From the NCBI RefSeq assembly GCF_900112185.1, contig NZ_FOKP01000025.1, positions 35,321 through 99,320 on the forward strand: a stretch of DNA of 64,000 nucleotides, given 5' to 3'. Both the position numbers and the translations under genes were made by a program. Positions within the stretch are counted from its first letter, which is position 1; each line of letters opens with the position of its first letter. Below, in pieces: positions 40,383 through 49,058 of this stretch. Origin of the DNA: Allobosea sp. CRIB-10 (GTDB lineage Bacteria > Pseudomonadota > Alphaproteobacteria > Rhizobiales > Beijerinckiaceae). The notes below the pieces were generated by a model that searched no databases, was not told the DNA's origin, and saw only the letters and a program-made list of their open reading frames with translations.

Positions 40383-41759
40383 TCAGGCGGCGCTGGCGAC
40401 GATGACTCGGTTGCGGCCGGCGGCCTTGGCCCGGTAGACCGCCTCGTCGGCCCGCTTCATCATTTCGACCGGCCCGGTATCGCCTGCCCGCCGGCTGGCG
40501 ACGCCGATCGACACCGTCACGGGAATTGCGCGCTGCCCGCGCTGGATCTGGAACGGCTCGCCCTCGACCTTCTCGCGAATGCGCTCGGCCACCGCCCGCG
40601 CCGCGTCGAGCGCCGTGTCGGGCAGCACGACGACGATCTCCTCGCCGCCCATGCGCGCCACCAGGTCGATGCCGCGCGTGCAGGCGCGGATCCGGTCGGC
40701 GAATTCGCGCAGCACCTCGTCGCCCGCGTCATGGCCCCATGTGTCGTTGACCACCTTGAAGCGATCGACGTCGAGCACCAGCAATGACAGCGCCCGCGCC
40801 CGCAGCGCCGACTCGTCGAACAGGACCGAGAGGCGGCTGTCGAGATAGCGGCGATTGTGCAGGCCGGTGAGCTGGTCCATCACCGCCATTTCCATCGAGG
40901 ACTGCACGCTATCGCGCAGCCGCTCGGCGAAGCGCTTGCGGCGGACCAGCGTCCGGGCCCGCGCCAGGAGTTCGTTGCGGTCGATCGGGCGGACCAGGAA
41001 ATCATGCGCACCGATCTCGAGCCCACGCAGCACGCGCGACCTGTCCTCGGCCTCGCCGAGCAGGAGCACCGAGAGATTGCGCGTCCGCTCGAGCGAACGC
41101 AGCTGGCTGCACAGCCTCAGGCCGTCGTAATTGCGCAGGTCGAGGCTCACCAGCACGATCTCGAAATCGCCCTCGGCGGCGCGCGTGAGCGCAGCCTGCG
41201 CATCGGCTTCCGTCTCGATCGAGTGGAAGGCCGAGAGCGCCTGGGTCAGCCGCTCGGCGATCAGCGGCCGATCCTCGATCAGGAGGACGCGGCCGTTGAG
41301 TCCGGTCTCTGCCGCGGCCGCCGCGAGCGGATCGGCGATGCCGAGCTGGCGCGAAGCGAGCGCGCGCTGGCGCAGTTCGTCGGTCACCGATTTGAGCCGG
41401 ACCAGGCTGCGCACCCGCGCGAACAAAGCGGTGTCGTCGATCGGCTTGGTCAGGAAGTCGTCGGCGCCGGCGTCGAGCCCCTTCAGCCTGTCGCTCGGCT
41501 GGTCGAGCGCCGTCACCATCACCACCGGGATATGGGCGGTGGTCGCGCTGTTCTTCAGCCGCCGGCAGACCTCGAAGCCGTTCATGCCCGGCATCATCAC
41601 GTCGAGCAGGACGATGTCGGCCTCGCCACGCTCGCAGATCGCCAGCGCCTCGATCCCGTTCGTCGCGGTGACGACGTCGAAATACTCGGCGCCGAGCTTG
41701 GCCTCGAGCAGCTTCACATTCGCGGGAATGTCGTCGACGACCAGGACCCGTGCGGACAT
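40383..41759 (-). CDS. pleD: PleD-type response regulator with GGDEF domain
   Basis: The product has 458 residues. Two receiver domains (about 1-125 with DIVLLDVMMPGMNGFE as phospho-acceptor site; a second about 155-285) precede a GGDEF diguanylate cyclase (about 300-458). The active motif is GGEEI, and an RxxD (RGID) inhibition site lies five residues before it, as in Caulobacter PleD. It should make cyclic di-GMP when phosphorylated and help drive polar development. It lies 16 bases after divK in the same direction, the conserved pair. Confidence 0.95.
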   Translation of the reverse strand: MSARVLVVDDIPANVKLLEAKLGAEYFDVVTATNGIEALAICERGEADIVLLDVMMPGMNGFEVCRRLKNSATTAHIPVVMVTALDQPSDRLKGLDAGADDFLTKPIDDTALFARVRSLVRLKSVTDELRQRALASRQLGIADPLAAAAAETGLNGRVLLIEDRPLIAERLTQALSAFHSIETEADAQAALTRAAEGDFEIVLVSLDLRNYDGLRLCSQLRSLERTRNLSVLLLGEAEDRSRVLRGLEIGAHDFLVRPIDRNELLARARTLVRRKRFAERLRDSVQSSMEMAVMDQLTGLHNRRYLDSRLSVLFDESALRARALSLLVLDVDRFKVVNDTWGHDAGDEVLREFADRIRACTRGIDLVARMGGEEIVVVLPDTALDAARAVAERIREKVEGEPFQIQRGQRAIPVTVSIGVASRRAGDTGPVEMMKRADEAVYRAKAAGRNRVIVASAA

Positions 41760-41775
41760 GGCTCAGCTTTTCCCC

Positions 41776-42147
41776 TCAGGCCGTGCCGACATAGGCGCGG
41801 ACCGTCTCGAGGAACTTGCCCACCGAGATCGGCTTGGAGATATAGGCCTCGCAGCCGCCCTCGCGGATGCGCTCCTCGTCACCCTTCATCGCGAAGGCAG
41901 TGACCGCGATCACGGGAATCGACTTCAGCGCATCGTCCTCCTTGATCCACTTGGTCACCTCCAGCCCGGAGACCTCTGGCAGCTGGATGTCCATCAGGAT
42001 CAGGTCTGGGTGATGCGTGCGGGCGAGCTCGATCGCCTCGATGCCGTCGGCCGTCTTGAGGGTCGCATAGCCGTGGGCCTCCAACAGATCGTTGAAGAGC
42101 TTCATGTTGAGCTCGTTGTCCTCGACGATCAGAACCGTCTTCTTCAT
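41776..42147 (-). CDS. divK: single-domain response regulator DivK
   Basis: This 123-residue receiver starts MKKTVLIVEDNELNMKLFND, has the phospho-acceptor in HPDLILMDIQLPEVSG (about residue 53) and the conserved Lys in CEAYISKPISV. It is the DivK type that passes phosphoryl signals among DivJ, PleC and DivL to regulate CtrA. ATG 42147 is the usual start. A hairpin (42164-42187, ACAGTCCCGG / CCGGGCTGT with a bulge) lies just upstream in its leader. Confidence 0.95.
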   Translation of the reverse strand: MKKTVLIVEDNELNMKLFNDLLEAHGYATLKTADGIEAIELARTHHPDLILMDIQLPEVSGLEVTKWIKEDDALKSIPVIAVTAFAMKGDEERIREGGCEAYISKPISVGKFLETVRAYVGTA

Positions 42148-42268
42148 CTGTCCCCCATTCCGCACAGTCCCGGATTTTCCGGGCTGTCGGCCGCGTTCAG
42201 TGCTAGGTTTAACATGCGAGCAGTTGACGAAACGCAAACCCGAAACCCGACTCTCCGATCATAGATAG

Positions 42269-42565
42269 ATGGCCATGCCGCACCCGATCACCAGCGAGGA
42301 AGCGCAGACTCTCGCGCTCAAGGCCCTCGCCTTCCTGGCCTCCGAGCCGGAGCGCCTGGAGCCGTTCCTCGCCGCCACCGGCCTCGGCCCCGCCACGCTG
42401 CGCAGCGCCGCGCAGGAGCCTGGCTTCCTCCTCGGCGTGCTCGACCATCTCTGCGCCAGCGATTCGCTGCTGCTCGAGTTTGCCGGAAACCTGAGCCTGA
42501 AGCCCGACATGATCGCACAGGCCCGCGAGATTCTGGCAGGCCCGCCCGAAGCCTACGAGCCGTGA
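42269..42565 (+). CDS. DUF3572 domain-containing protein
   Basis: This 98-residue, mainly helical protein has EEAQTLALKALAFLASEPER near the start, followed by FLAATGLGPATLRSAAQEPG and FLLGVLDHLCASDSLLLEFA. The pattern is that of DUF3572, found almost only in alphaproteobacteria and often beside dinB. It overlaps dinB by four bases (GTGA). The function is unknown. Confidence 0.9.
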   Translation: MAMPHPITSEEAQTLALKALAFLASEPERLEPFLAATGLGPATLRSAAQEPGFLLGVLDHLCASDSLLLEFAGNLSLKPDMIAQAREILAGPPEAYEP

Positions 42566-43911
42566 GCGCCGAAGTCGGCCTCGCTGGCTCCTCCCGGGCG
42601 TTCTGCCGCGACTGCCTGCGCGATCATGACGAGGCGCGCGCGCCGGTGCGGCGCTGCCCGTCCTGCGGCTCGCCGCGTCTGCTGCGCCATGCCGAGCGCG
42701 ACAGCCTGCACCTCGCCCATATCGACTGCGACGCCTTCTACGCCACGATCGAGAAGCGTGATGACCCTTCCTTGCTCGACAAGCCGGTGATCGTCGGCGG
42801 CGGCAAGCGCGGCGTGGTCTCGACCTGCTGCTACATCGCCCGCATGTCCGGCGTCCGCTCGGCCATGCCGATGTTCAAAGCTTTGAAAGCTTGCCCCGAA
42901 GCCGTCGTGATCAAGCCGAACATGGCGAAATACGTCGCAGTGGGGCGCCAGGTGCGCAAGCTGATGCAGGAATTGACGCCGTTGGTCGAGCCGCTCTCGA
43001 TCGACGAGGCCTTCCTCGACCTCGGCGGGACCGAGCGGCTCCATCACGCCAGCCCTGCCCTCACCCTTGCCCGCTTCCAGCGCCGGATCGAGGACGAGAT
43101 CGGGATCACCATCTCGGTCGGGCTCTCCTATGCCAAATTCCTCGCCAAGGTCGCCTCAGACCTCGACAAGCCGCGCGGCTTCTCGATCATCGGCCAGGCC
43201 GAGGCCGTCGCCTTCCTGGCCCAGAAGCCGGTCGGGATGATCCCCGGCATCGGCAAGGCCGGCGCCGCCAAGCTGGCGCAATCGGGCTTCCGAGTCATCG
43301 GCGACCTCGCCAAGGCCGAGATCGCCACGCTCTATCGCCTGGTCGGCAAGGACGGGCCGCGCCTGCGCAACCTTGCGCTGGGCATCGACCCGCGCAAGGT
43401 CACGGTCGAGCATGAGGCCAAGACCGTCTCATCCGAGACGACGCTCGATGTCGACCTCGCCCGTTTCGAGGAGCTGGAGCCGATCCTCTGGCGGCTCTGC
43501 GAGCGGACCTCGCAGCGATTGAAGGCGCAGGGGCTTGCCGGGCGCACCGTCACCCTCAAGCTCAAGACCCATGATTTCCACATCATCACCCGCGCCGCCC
43601 GCCTGCCCGAGCCGAGCCAGCTCGCGGCGCGCCTGTTCGCGGCCGGACGCGACCTGCTCAAGCGCGAATGCACCGGGCCGCGCTACCGGCTGATCGGCAT
43701 CGGCATGAGCGATTTCTCCGATCCGGCCGAGGCCGATCGCGGCGACCTCGCCGACCAGCAGACGCCCAAGCTGAAGGCGATGGAAAACGCGCTCGACAAG
43801 GTCCGCGCCAAGTTCGGCGACGCCGCGATCGAGAAGGGCCTGTCGCTGCGCGATACGCGCCGCCGCTCTACTTCGAGCAGTCGCTCGCCGGAAGCAGATC
43901 CAGACGCGTGA
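42562..43911 (+). CDS. dinB: DNA polymerase IV
   Basis: This 449-residue Y-family polymerase has an N-terminal zinc-finger-like leader (FCRDCLRDH and RRCPSCGSPRLL), common in alphaproteobacterial DinB. The palm follows with LAHIDCDAFYATIEKRDD and EPLSIDEAFLDL (catalytic Asp and Glu). The thumb holds the MIPGIGKAGAAKL helix-hairpin-helix and a little-finger domain ends the protein. It should do translesion synthesis. It starts at GTG 42562 with a four-base overlap on DUF3572. Its last 44 bases overlap the convergent eipB gene, so the Ser/Arg-rich tail is antisense to EipB's C-terminus. Confidence 0.94.
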   Translation: MSAEVGLAGSSRAFCRDCLRDHDEARAPVRRCPSCGSPRLLRHAERDSLHLAHIDCDAFYATIEKRDDPSLLDKPVIVGGGKRGVVSTCCYIARMSGVRSAMPMFKALKACPEAVVIKPNMAKYVAVGRQVRKLMQELTPLVEPLSIDEAFLDLGGTERLHHASPALTLARFQRRIEDEIGITISVGLSYAKFLAKVASDLDKPRGFSIIGQAEAVAFLAQKPVGMIPGIGKAGAAKLAQSGFRVIGDLAKAEIATLYRLVGKDGPRLRNLALGIDPRKVTVEHEAKTVSSETTLDVDLARFEELEPILWRLCERTSQRLKAQGLAGRTVTLKLKTHDFHIITRAARLPEPSQLAARLFAAGRDLLKRECTGPRYRLIGIGMSDFSDPAEADRGDLADQQTPKLKAMENALDKVRAKFGDAAIEKGLSLRDTRRRSTSSSRSPEADPDA

Positions 43912-44695
43912 GCGTGCCGCGCAGGGCGAACGAGCCGTAATCGAGCCGGATCGCGCCGGTGACGCCGTTCTCATAGAGCTCGAAGGACACGGTGTAAGCC
44001 GGTGTGCTCTCGCCGGAACCGACCTTGAAATAGGAGATCGTCACCGGCCAGCGCGCCAGCTTCTCGAACTCGGGCTTGCGCAGCGGCGCCTCGGCGGCGG
44101 GTGTCGTGATCTTGCGGCCGATCACCGAGAGCGTGTCGTAGACGTCCTTGCCGGAGTTGGCGCCGTCATAGAGGCGGACATTGAAGGTGTTCCTGCCCTC
44201 GCGCGCCGCCTGGATCACCGCCTTCATCTGCTCGTTCGGGAACATCGCCGCGCTCGCCTCGCGGTGCGTCTCGGCCTTGGGTGCACGCAGCCTGACCTCA
44301 TAGCCGGCCTCGGCCTTCTTGGCCGTGCCGTCGACGACATCGGCCGGCGCACCGGCGGCGGAACTCTCGGTCTTGAAGCGATAGCTCTTGGCGTCGCCCT
44401 CTTCGAAGCTGGTGGTGCGCGCGTCGATCACGCGCGGCCCGGCCTCGCTGGTCAGCTCGGTGACCTGGCGGAAGGAAAGCGCATAGCCGTCGCAGGCATC
44501 GCCGGAAAAGTCGAAGGCGATGCGGCCGCGTGCCGTGGTGATGTCGCGCGAGGGCTTGCCGTCGTCGAGCACGAGATCATAGACAGCCCGGTGCGGCACC
44601 AGCACGACGCGCTCCGCCGAGGCCGGGGTCTGCGCCCAGGCTCCCATTGCAGCCACCAGCGCCAAGCCTGCGATCCCGCCGCGATACGTCTTCAT
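43868..44695 (-). CDS. eipB: EipB-family cell-envelope protein (DUF1849)
   Basis: The product has 275 residues. A signal peptide (IAGLALVAAMGAWAQTPASA, cut near residue 27) precedes the EipB beta-barrel region with VPHRAVYDLVLDDGKPSRD and GRIAFDFSGDACDGYAL. The conserved cysteine pair that forms a disulfide in Brucella EipB appears as GDACDGY and the C-terminal PASDCSK. EipB supports envelope integrity under stress in Brucella. The last 44 bases overlap the dinB end. Confidence 0.88.
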   Translation of the reverse strand: MKTYRGGIAGLALVAAMGAWAQTPASAERVVLVPHRAVYDLVLDDGKPSRDITTARGRIAFDFSGDACDGYALSFRQVTELTSEAGPRVIDARTTSFEEGDAKSYRFKTESSAAGAPADVVDGTAKKAEAGYEVRLRAPKAETHREASAAMFPNEQMKAVIQAAREGRNTFNVRLYDGANSGKDVYDTLSVIGRKITTPAAEAPLRKPEFEKLARWPVTISYFKVGSGESTPAYTVSFELYENGVTGAIRLDYGSFALRGTLTRLDLLPASDCSK

Positions 44696-44801
44696 GCCGA
44701 TCCTCGATTCGCGCTCTTAACCGGGGCGAACTGCAGCCCTTCAAATCTAGGTGCATTGCGGCAATGGCGCAAACAAGGCGAGGCAACGCAGGTTGCGTCC
44801 G

Positions 44802-45377
44802 TCACGTCTCGGCAGAACAAAGCGCAGCCCTGCCCGCAGCGAGGATTTCGTCAGATAAAGCCGCGTCGTCGACCATGCGAGCGAGGACGAGCGCGCCGAC
44901 CAATGTGGCGTAGCTCGCAATGGCGCTCGCCCGGCGCTCATCCGCTGTCGCACCCGGTGCGACGGCGGAGAGGCCCTTGATCGCCGCGCGCACCCCCTCC
45001 GTCGCGGCAAGGCGCGACGCGCCGCCCTGGCGCGCCACCTCGCTGCCGAGCGCCGCCACCGGACAGCCATGGCCGGCATCGTCGCGATGCGCTGGTGAAA
45101 GGTACTGATTGACGATCCCTCGCAACGGCACCTGCGGCTCCGTCGCTTTCGCCTCGGCGGCCCAGCGGTTGGAATCGACGAAAGCGCGCCCGAGCGCCTG
45201 GGCGGCAAGATCGTCCTTCGACGAGAAATGCCCGTAGAAGCCGCCATGGGTCAGGCCGACCGCCTTCATCACATCGGCGACGCCGACCCCGTCGAAGCCC
45301 CGTTCGCGAAACAGCGTCGCGGCCGTGTCGAGAATGCGCTCGCGGTTCTCCGCCATCTGCTCGCGGCTCACGCGCAT
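44802..45377 (-). CDS. TetR/AcrR-family transcriptional regulator
   Basis: This 191-residue protein starts MRVSREQMAENRERILDTAA with the HTH at about 30-50 (VADVMKAVGLTHGGFYGHFS). HTH identity is clear; the C-terminal ligand domain (about 60-190) is the TetR_C type seen in regulators of nearby SDR or reductase genes. It is divergent from the SDR gene at 45502, with two dyads in the 124-base gap (45428-45466). ATG 45377 is chosen; the longer start at 45449 would cover the operator. Confidence 0.9.
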   Translation of the reverse strand: MRVSREQMAENRERILDTAATLFRERGFDGVGVADVMKAVGLTHGGFYGHFSSKDDLAAQALGRAFVDSNRWAAEAKATEPQVPLRGIVNQYLSPAHRDDAGHGCPVAALGSEVARQGGASRLAATEGVRAAIKGLSAVAPGATADERRASAIASYATLVGALVLARMVDDAALSDEILAAGRAALCSAET

Positions 45378-45427
45378 CGATCCACTCCTTCCAAAAATCA
45401 GCGATCCAGGCTCTTGACTCTTTATAT

Positions 45428-45466
45428 GATGTTGATCATCTAAATTCAATCATGATGATAATCATG
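45428..45466. promoter_or_regulatory. candidate TetR operators and SDR promoter
   Basis: Two dyads lie in the TetR-SDR gap: GATG-N5-CATC (45428-45440) and the better CATGAT-GATA-ATCATG (45451-45466). A TTGACT hexamer at 45414-45419 is 17 bases from CATCTA, a weak -10. Binding by the divergent TetR protein is inferred. Confidence 0.5.
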
Positions 45467-45501
45467 AAAAAGAACCCTTTGAAACCGAACAGGAGTTGGA
45501 C

Positions 45502-46314
45502 ATGGCTACGCAGCAGCTCGGCACCGCCCTCATCACCGGCGCATCGACCGGGATCGGCGCCGTCTACGCCGACCGATTGGCCCGCCGTGGCTATGATCTC
45601 GTCCTCGTCGCCCGCGACGAGGCCCGTCTCGGCGCACTGGCCGAACGTCTTCGCAGCGAGACCGGCCGCAAGGTCGAGTGGTTCAAGGCCGATCTGACGG
45701 CGAAGGCGGACCTCGCTCAGGTCGAGCAGCGCCTGCGCGAGGACAAAAGCCTGACCCTGCTGGTCAACAATGCCGGCATGTCCGTCTCCGGCACGCTGGT
45801 CGAAGGCGACATCGACCGCTTCCAGACCATGCTGGAGCTCAACGTCATCGCCCCGACCCGCCTCGCCGCGGCTGCAGCTCGCAACTTCGTGACCCGCAAG
45901 ACCGGCGCGATCGTCAACATCGCCTCGGTGCTGGCGCTGGCCCCGGAGATGTTCAATGGCAGCTATAGTGGCACCAAGGCCTATGTGCTGAACCTCAGCC
46001 TCTCCTTGCAGAAGGAACTCGCCCCTGCCGGAGTGAAGGTTCAGGCCGTACTGCCGGGCGCCACCCGCACAGAGATCTGGGCCCGCGCGGGCGTCGATGT
46101 CGACGGCTTCCCACCCGAAATGATCATGGAGGTCGATGATATGGTCGATGCAGCGCTGGCCGGCTTCGACCAGGGCGAGTTCGTCACCATTCCCTCGCTG
46201 CCGGATGCCGCCGACTTCGAGCGCTATACGGCGGCACGGCTGGCGCTCGGCCCCAATCTTTCGCGCAACCGGCCGGCCGAGCGCTATCTGGCGAAGCACT
46301 CGGACGCCGCCTGA
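45502..46314 (+). CDS. SDR-family oxidoreductase
   Basis: This 270-residue protein has the Rossmann motif TGASTGIG (about 13-20), NNAG in LLVNNAGMSVSG, and the active Tyr-Lys in SYSGTKAYVL with a preceding Ser. Catalytic residues are intact. AGGAG lies eight bases before ATG 45502. The divergent TetR gene is the likely repressor. The C-terminal extension (about 200-270) is longer than in the SDR at 1361. The substrate is unknown. Confidence 0.9.
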   Translation: MATQQLGTALITGASTGIGAVYADRLARRGYDLVLVARDEARLGALAERLRSETGRKVEWFKADLTAKADLAQVEQRLREDKSLTLLVNNAGMSVSGTLVEGDIDRFQTMLELNVIAPTRLAAAAARNFVTRKTGAIVNIASVLALAPEMFNGSYSGTKAYVLNLSLSLQKELAPAGVKVQAVLPGATRTEIWARAGVDVDGFPPEMIMEVDDMVDAALAGFDQGEFVTIPSLPDAADFERYTAARLALGPNLSRNRPAERYLAKHSDAA

Positions 46315-46421
46315 CCTGCCCTGCCCCGCAGGCGCATCGGCCAAGCCGCACTGCGCTTGCGAGCTTGTCTGCCATCGGCGATGAAAGGCTCCTGTCCAGC
46401 GCAGGCCGGGAGCCTCTCATC

Positions 46422-46895
46422 ATGAACGCCATCGACACCAAGCTCGCCGCCCTCGGCATCACCCTGCCCGCCCCGGCCGCTCCGGTTGCGAACTACGTTC
46501 CCTATGTCATCACCGGCAACCTCTTGATCATCTCCGGCCAGATCTGCTTCGGCCTCGATGGCAAGCTTTCCGACGCGCACAAGGGCAAGCTCGGCGGCGA
46601 GATCTTCAACGAGGCCGGGCTGGAAGCCGCCAAGCTCTGCGCGATCAACGTGCTGGCGCAGGCCAAGGCGGCGCTCGGCGGCGATCTCGGCCGGATCAAG
46701 CGCTGCGTGCGCCTCGGCGGCTTCATCAACGCCGCCCCGCATTTCGCCGCTTTGCCGGCGATCATGAACGGCGCCTCCGACTTTATGGTCGAAGTGCTCG
46801 GCGATGCCGGCCGCCATGCCCGCTCGACCGTCGGCGTCGCCAACCTCCCGGCCGACGCCGCCGTCGAGGTCGAAGCCATGTTCGAGATTGCCTGA
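46422..46895 (+). CDS. RidA-family (YjgF/YER057c/UK114) protein
   Basis: This 157-residue member of the longer RidA subgroup contains VPYVITGNLLIISGQICFG, KCL-type AAKLCAINVLAQAKAALG and NGASDFMVEVLGDAGRHAR. The canonical Arg that binds enamine intermediates is in HARSTVGVANLP. RidA proteins hydrolyse reactive imines or enamines; the longer subgroup is often of unknown role. It overlaps the GDPD gene by one base, in an operon of three. Confidence 0.85.
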   Translation: MNAIDTKLAALGITLPAPAAPVANYVPYVITGNLLIISGQICFGLDGKLSDAHKGKLGGEIFNEAGLEAAKLCAINVLAQAKAALGGDLGRIKRCVRLGGFINAAPHFAALPAIMNGASDFMVEVLGDAGRHARSTVGVANLPADAAVEVEAMFEIA

Positions 46896-47644
46896 TGGCT
46901 GCCGAGGCCTGGCTCACCGCCCGCCCGATCGCGCATCGTGGCCTGCACGATGCCGCCGGCGGCGTGATCGAGAACTCGCTTTCGGCCGCCGCGGGCGCGA
47001 TCGCCGGCAACTTCGCCATCGAATGCGACGTCCAGCTCAGCGCCGACGAGGACGCGGTCGTCTTCCACGACTTCGTCCTCGACCGCCTGACGGCGCAGAG
47101 CGGCCGCGTCGACGCCCGCAAGGCGGCCGACCTCGCGCAGATCGGGCTGAAGGGCGCCAGCGACCGCATCCCGACGCTGACCGGCTTCCTGGAATCGATC
47201 GGCGGCCGGACCCCGCTGGTGATCGAGATCAAGAGCCGCTTCGACGGCGACCTGCGGCTGGCGAAGCGCACCGCTGAGATCCTCGCCGGCCACAAGGGCC
47301 AGCCGATCGTGCTGAAATCCTTCGATCCGGTGATCGTCGCAGCCCTGCGCGAACTCGCGCCCGGTTTCGCCCGCGGTATCGTCGCCATGAACGAATATGC
47401 CTACGCCGACTACGACCATCTCTCGCCCACACAGAAGCACGCGCTCGCCAACCTCCTGCACTTCGAGGAGAGCCGGCCGGACTTCGTCTCCTGGAAGGTC
47501 GCCGACCTGCCGAGCGCGGCGCCGTTCCTGTGCCGCAAGGCGCTGGGGCTGCCGCTGATGAGCTGGACGGTGCGCACGCCGGAGGACCGCGCCCGCGCCG
47601 CCGCGCATGCCGACCAGATGGTCTTCGAGGGCTTCCTGCCTTGA
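46895..47644 (+). CDS. glycerophosphodiester phosphodiesterase family protein
   Basis: This 249-residue TIM-barrel protein has PIAHRGLHDAAGGVIENSL (catalytic His and Glu), IECDVQLSADEDAVVFHD (metal ligands and second His) and LVIEIKSR. All expected catalytic residues are present. It has no signal peptide, so it should act in the cytosol on glycerophosphodiesters or related esters. It overlaps the RidA gene by one base and the following gene by four (TTGA). Confidence 0.92.
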   Translation: MAAEAWLTARPIAHRGLHDAAGGVIENSLSAAAGAIAGNFAIECDVQLSADEDAVVFHDFVLDRLTAQSGRVDARKAADLAQIGLKGASDRIPTLTGFLESIGGRTPLVIEIKSRFDGDLRLAKRTAEILAGHKGQPIVLKSFDPVIVAALRELAPGFARGIVAMNEYAYADYDHLSPTQKHALANLLHFEESRPDFVSWKVADLPSAAPFLCRKALGLPLMSWTVRTPEDRARAAAHADQMVFEGFLP

Positions 47645-49029
47645 GCGAAACCGGCATACGCGACACTCTCAGGGTCCGCGTTGCCACTTCGCTGAAAGGC
47701 GTCCCGGCCGCGTCCTGGGACGCCTGCGCCAATCCCCATTCGCTTGAAGCTCCTTCCAAGGCGGCGCAGGGCTCCTCCCTTCCCCCTTGTGGGGAAGGGT
47801 TGGGGATGGGGGGCGAACGACCGGGTGAGCGCTTCGTCGTCAACGGCTCACCAGGCGGCTCGCCCCCCACCTCTCTCTCCTCCCCACAAGGGGGAGGAGA
47901 AGTGCCTTCTTCGGCGCCCGAGCAAGCGGACTCAATCTCTCAAGCAGACCCGGACAACCCCTTCGTTTCGCATGCTTTTCTGCGCGCGCTGGAGGAGAGC
48001 GGCTGCGTCGGCGGCCGCACCGGCTGGTCGCCGGCCTATCTTCTGGTCGAGGATGCGGACGACCGCCTGATCGCCGCCGCGCCCTCGTTCGTCAAAGGCC
48101 ACAGCCAGGGCGAATACGTCTTCGACCATAGCTGGGCCGAGGCCTATATGCGCGCCGGCGGGCGCTACTACCCCAAGATCCAGGTCGCCGCCCCGTTCAC
48201 GCCCGCGACCGGCCCGCGCCTGCTCGTCGCCGAGGGGCCGCAAGCAGCCGAGGCGCGCGAAGCGCTGATCGCCGGGCTGGACGCACTTCGCGAGCAGGTC
48301 CGCGGCTCCTCGATCCATGTCACCTTCGCGCAGGAGCCGGACATGGCGGCGCTGCTCGATGCCGGTTTCCTCGAACGCCACGACATCCAGTTCCATTGGC
48401 AGAACGAAGGCTTCACCAGCTATGACGATTTCCTTAGCCTGCTCGCCTCGCGCAAGCGCAAGGCGCTGAAGCGCGAGCGGCGCGAGGCGCTCTCGGCCGG
48501 CATCGAGGTTGCGGTCCTCTCGGGCTCGGACCTGACCGAGAGCGTCTGGGACGATTTCCACGCATTCTACGAGGATACCGGCTCGCGCAAATGGGGCCGC
48601 CCCTATCTCAACCGCCGCTTCTTCTCCGAGATCGGGCAGCGCATGGGCGAGCGCATCGTGCTGGTGCTGGCCCGCCGCGCCGGCCGCAACATCGCCGGCG
48701 CCATCAATTTCCGCGGCGGCAATACGCTCTACGGCCGCAACTGGGGTTGCATCGAGGACCACCCCTTCCTGCATTTCGAGCTCTGCTACCATCAGGCCAT
48801 CGACTACGCGATCGCGCACAAGCTCGTCCGCGTCGAGGCCGGCGCCCAGGGCGAGCACAAGCTGGCCCGCGGCTATCGCCCGGTGATCACCCGCTCGGCC
48901 CATCTCCTCGCCGATCCCGGTTTCGCCCGCGCCGTCGCCGCCTATCTGCCCGGCGAACGGCGTGAGATCAGCTCTGCAGTGGCTGCGCTTGCGGAGGAGA
49001 GCCCCTTCCGCAAGGGTGACCACCTCTGA
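47641..49029 (+). CDS. GNAT-family peptidogalycan biosynthesis-like protein with in-frame repeat insertion
   Basis: The product has 462 residues from TTG 47641. Residues 1-30 (ending WDACANP) and the part from about residue 107 (NPFVSHAFLRALEESG, GYFK-type SHSQGEYVFDHSWAEAYMRAG) match the DUF482/FemAB-like acyltransferase family. Between them about 75 residues replace a much shorter normal link. Residues about 44-88 of this are encoded by a palindromic element (47772-47904) and contain PPCGEGLGMGGE and SSPQGGGE. The frame stays open, so the protein probably retains its fold with an extra loop. TTGA coupling links it to the GDPD gene. Confidence 0.85.
   Translation: MSETGIRDTLRVRVATSLKGVPAASWDACANPHSLEAPSKAAQGSSLPPCGEGLGMGGERPGERFVVNGSPGGSPPTSLSSPQGGGEVPSSAPEQADSISQADPDNPFVSHAFLRALEESGCVGGRTGWSPAYLLVEDADDRLIAAAPSFVKGHSQGEYVFDHSWAEAYMRAGGRYYPKIQVAAPFTPATGPRLLVAEGPQAAEAREALIAGLDALREQVRGSSIHVTFAQEPDMAALLDAGFLERHDIQFHWQNEGFTSYDDFLSLLASRKRKALKRERREALSAGIEVAVLSGSDLTESVWDDFHAFYEDTGSRKWGRPYLNRRFFSEIGQRMGERIVLVLARRAGRNIAGAINFRGGNTLYGRNWGCIEDHPFLHFELCYHQAIDYAIAHKLVRVEAGAQGEHKLARGYRPVITRSAHLLADPGFARAVAAYLPGERREISSAVAALAEESPFRKGDHL
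47772..47904. repeat. palindromic element inserted in frame in a coding region, family E
   Basis: This 133-base element is nested: hairpin CCTTCCCC / GGGGAAGG at the left end and CTCCTCCCC / GGGGGAGGAG at the right end. Inner arms are GGGGGGCGA / TCGCCCCCC and GGTGAGC / GCTCACC. The two end hairpins are inverted copies of each other (core CCCCCTTGTGGGGA). It lies in the coding sequence of the GNAT-like gene without a stop codon or frame change. Confidence 0.85.
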
Positions 49030-49058
49030 CCTCCTTCGAACCATCAGGATATCAGCTG

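Noticed and set aside
42164..42187. Leader hairpin of divK as a riboswitch
   Set aside because: It is a single short stem with a bulge and no known aptamer features.
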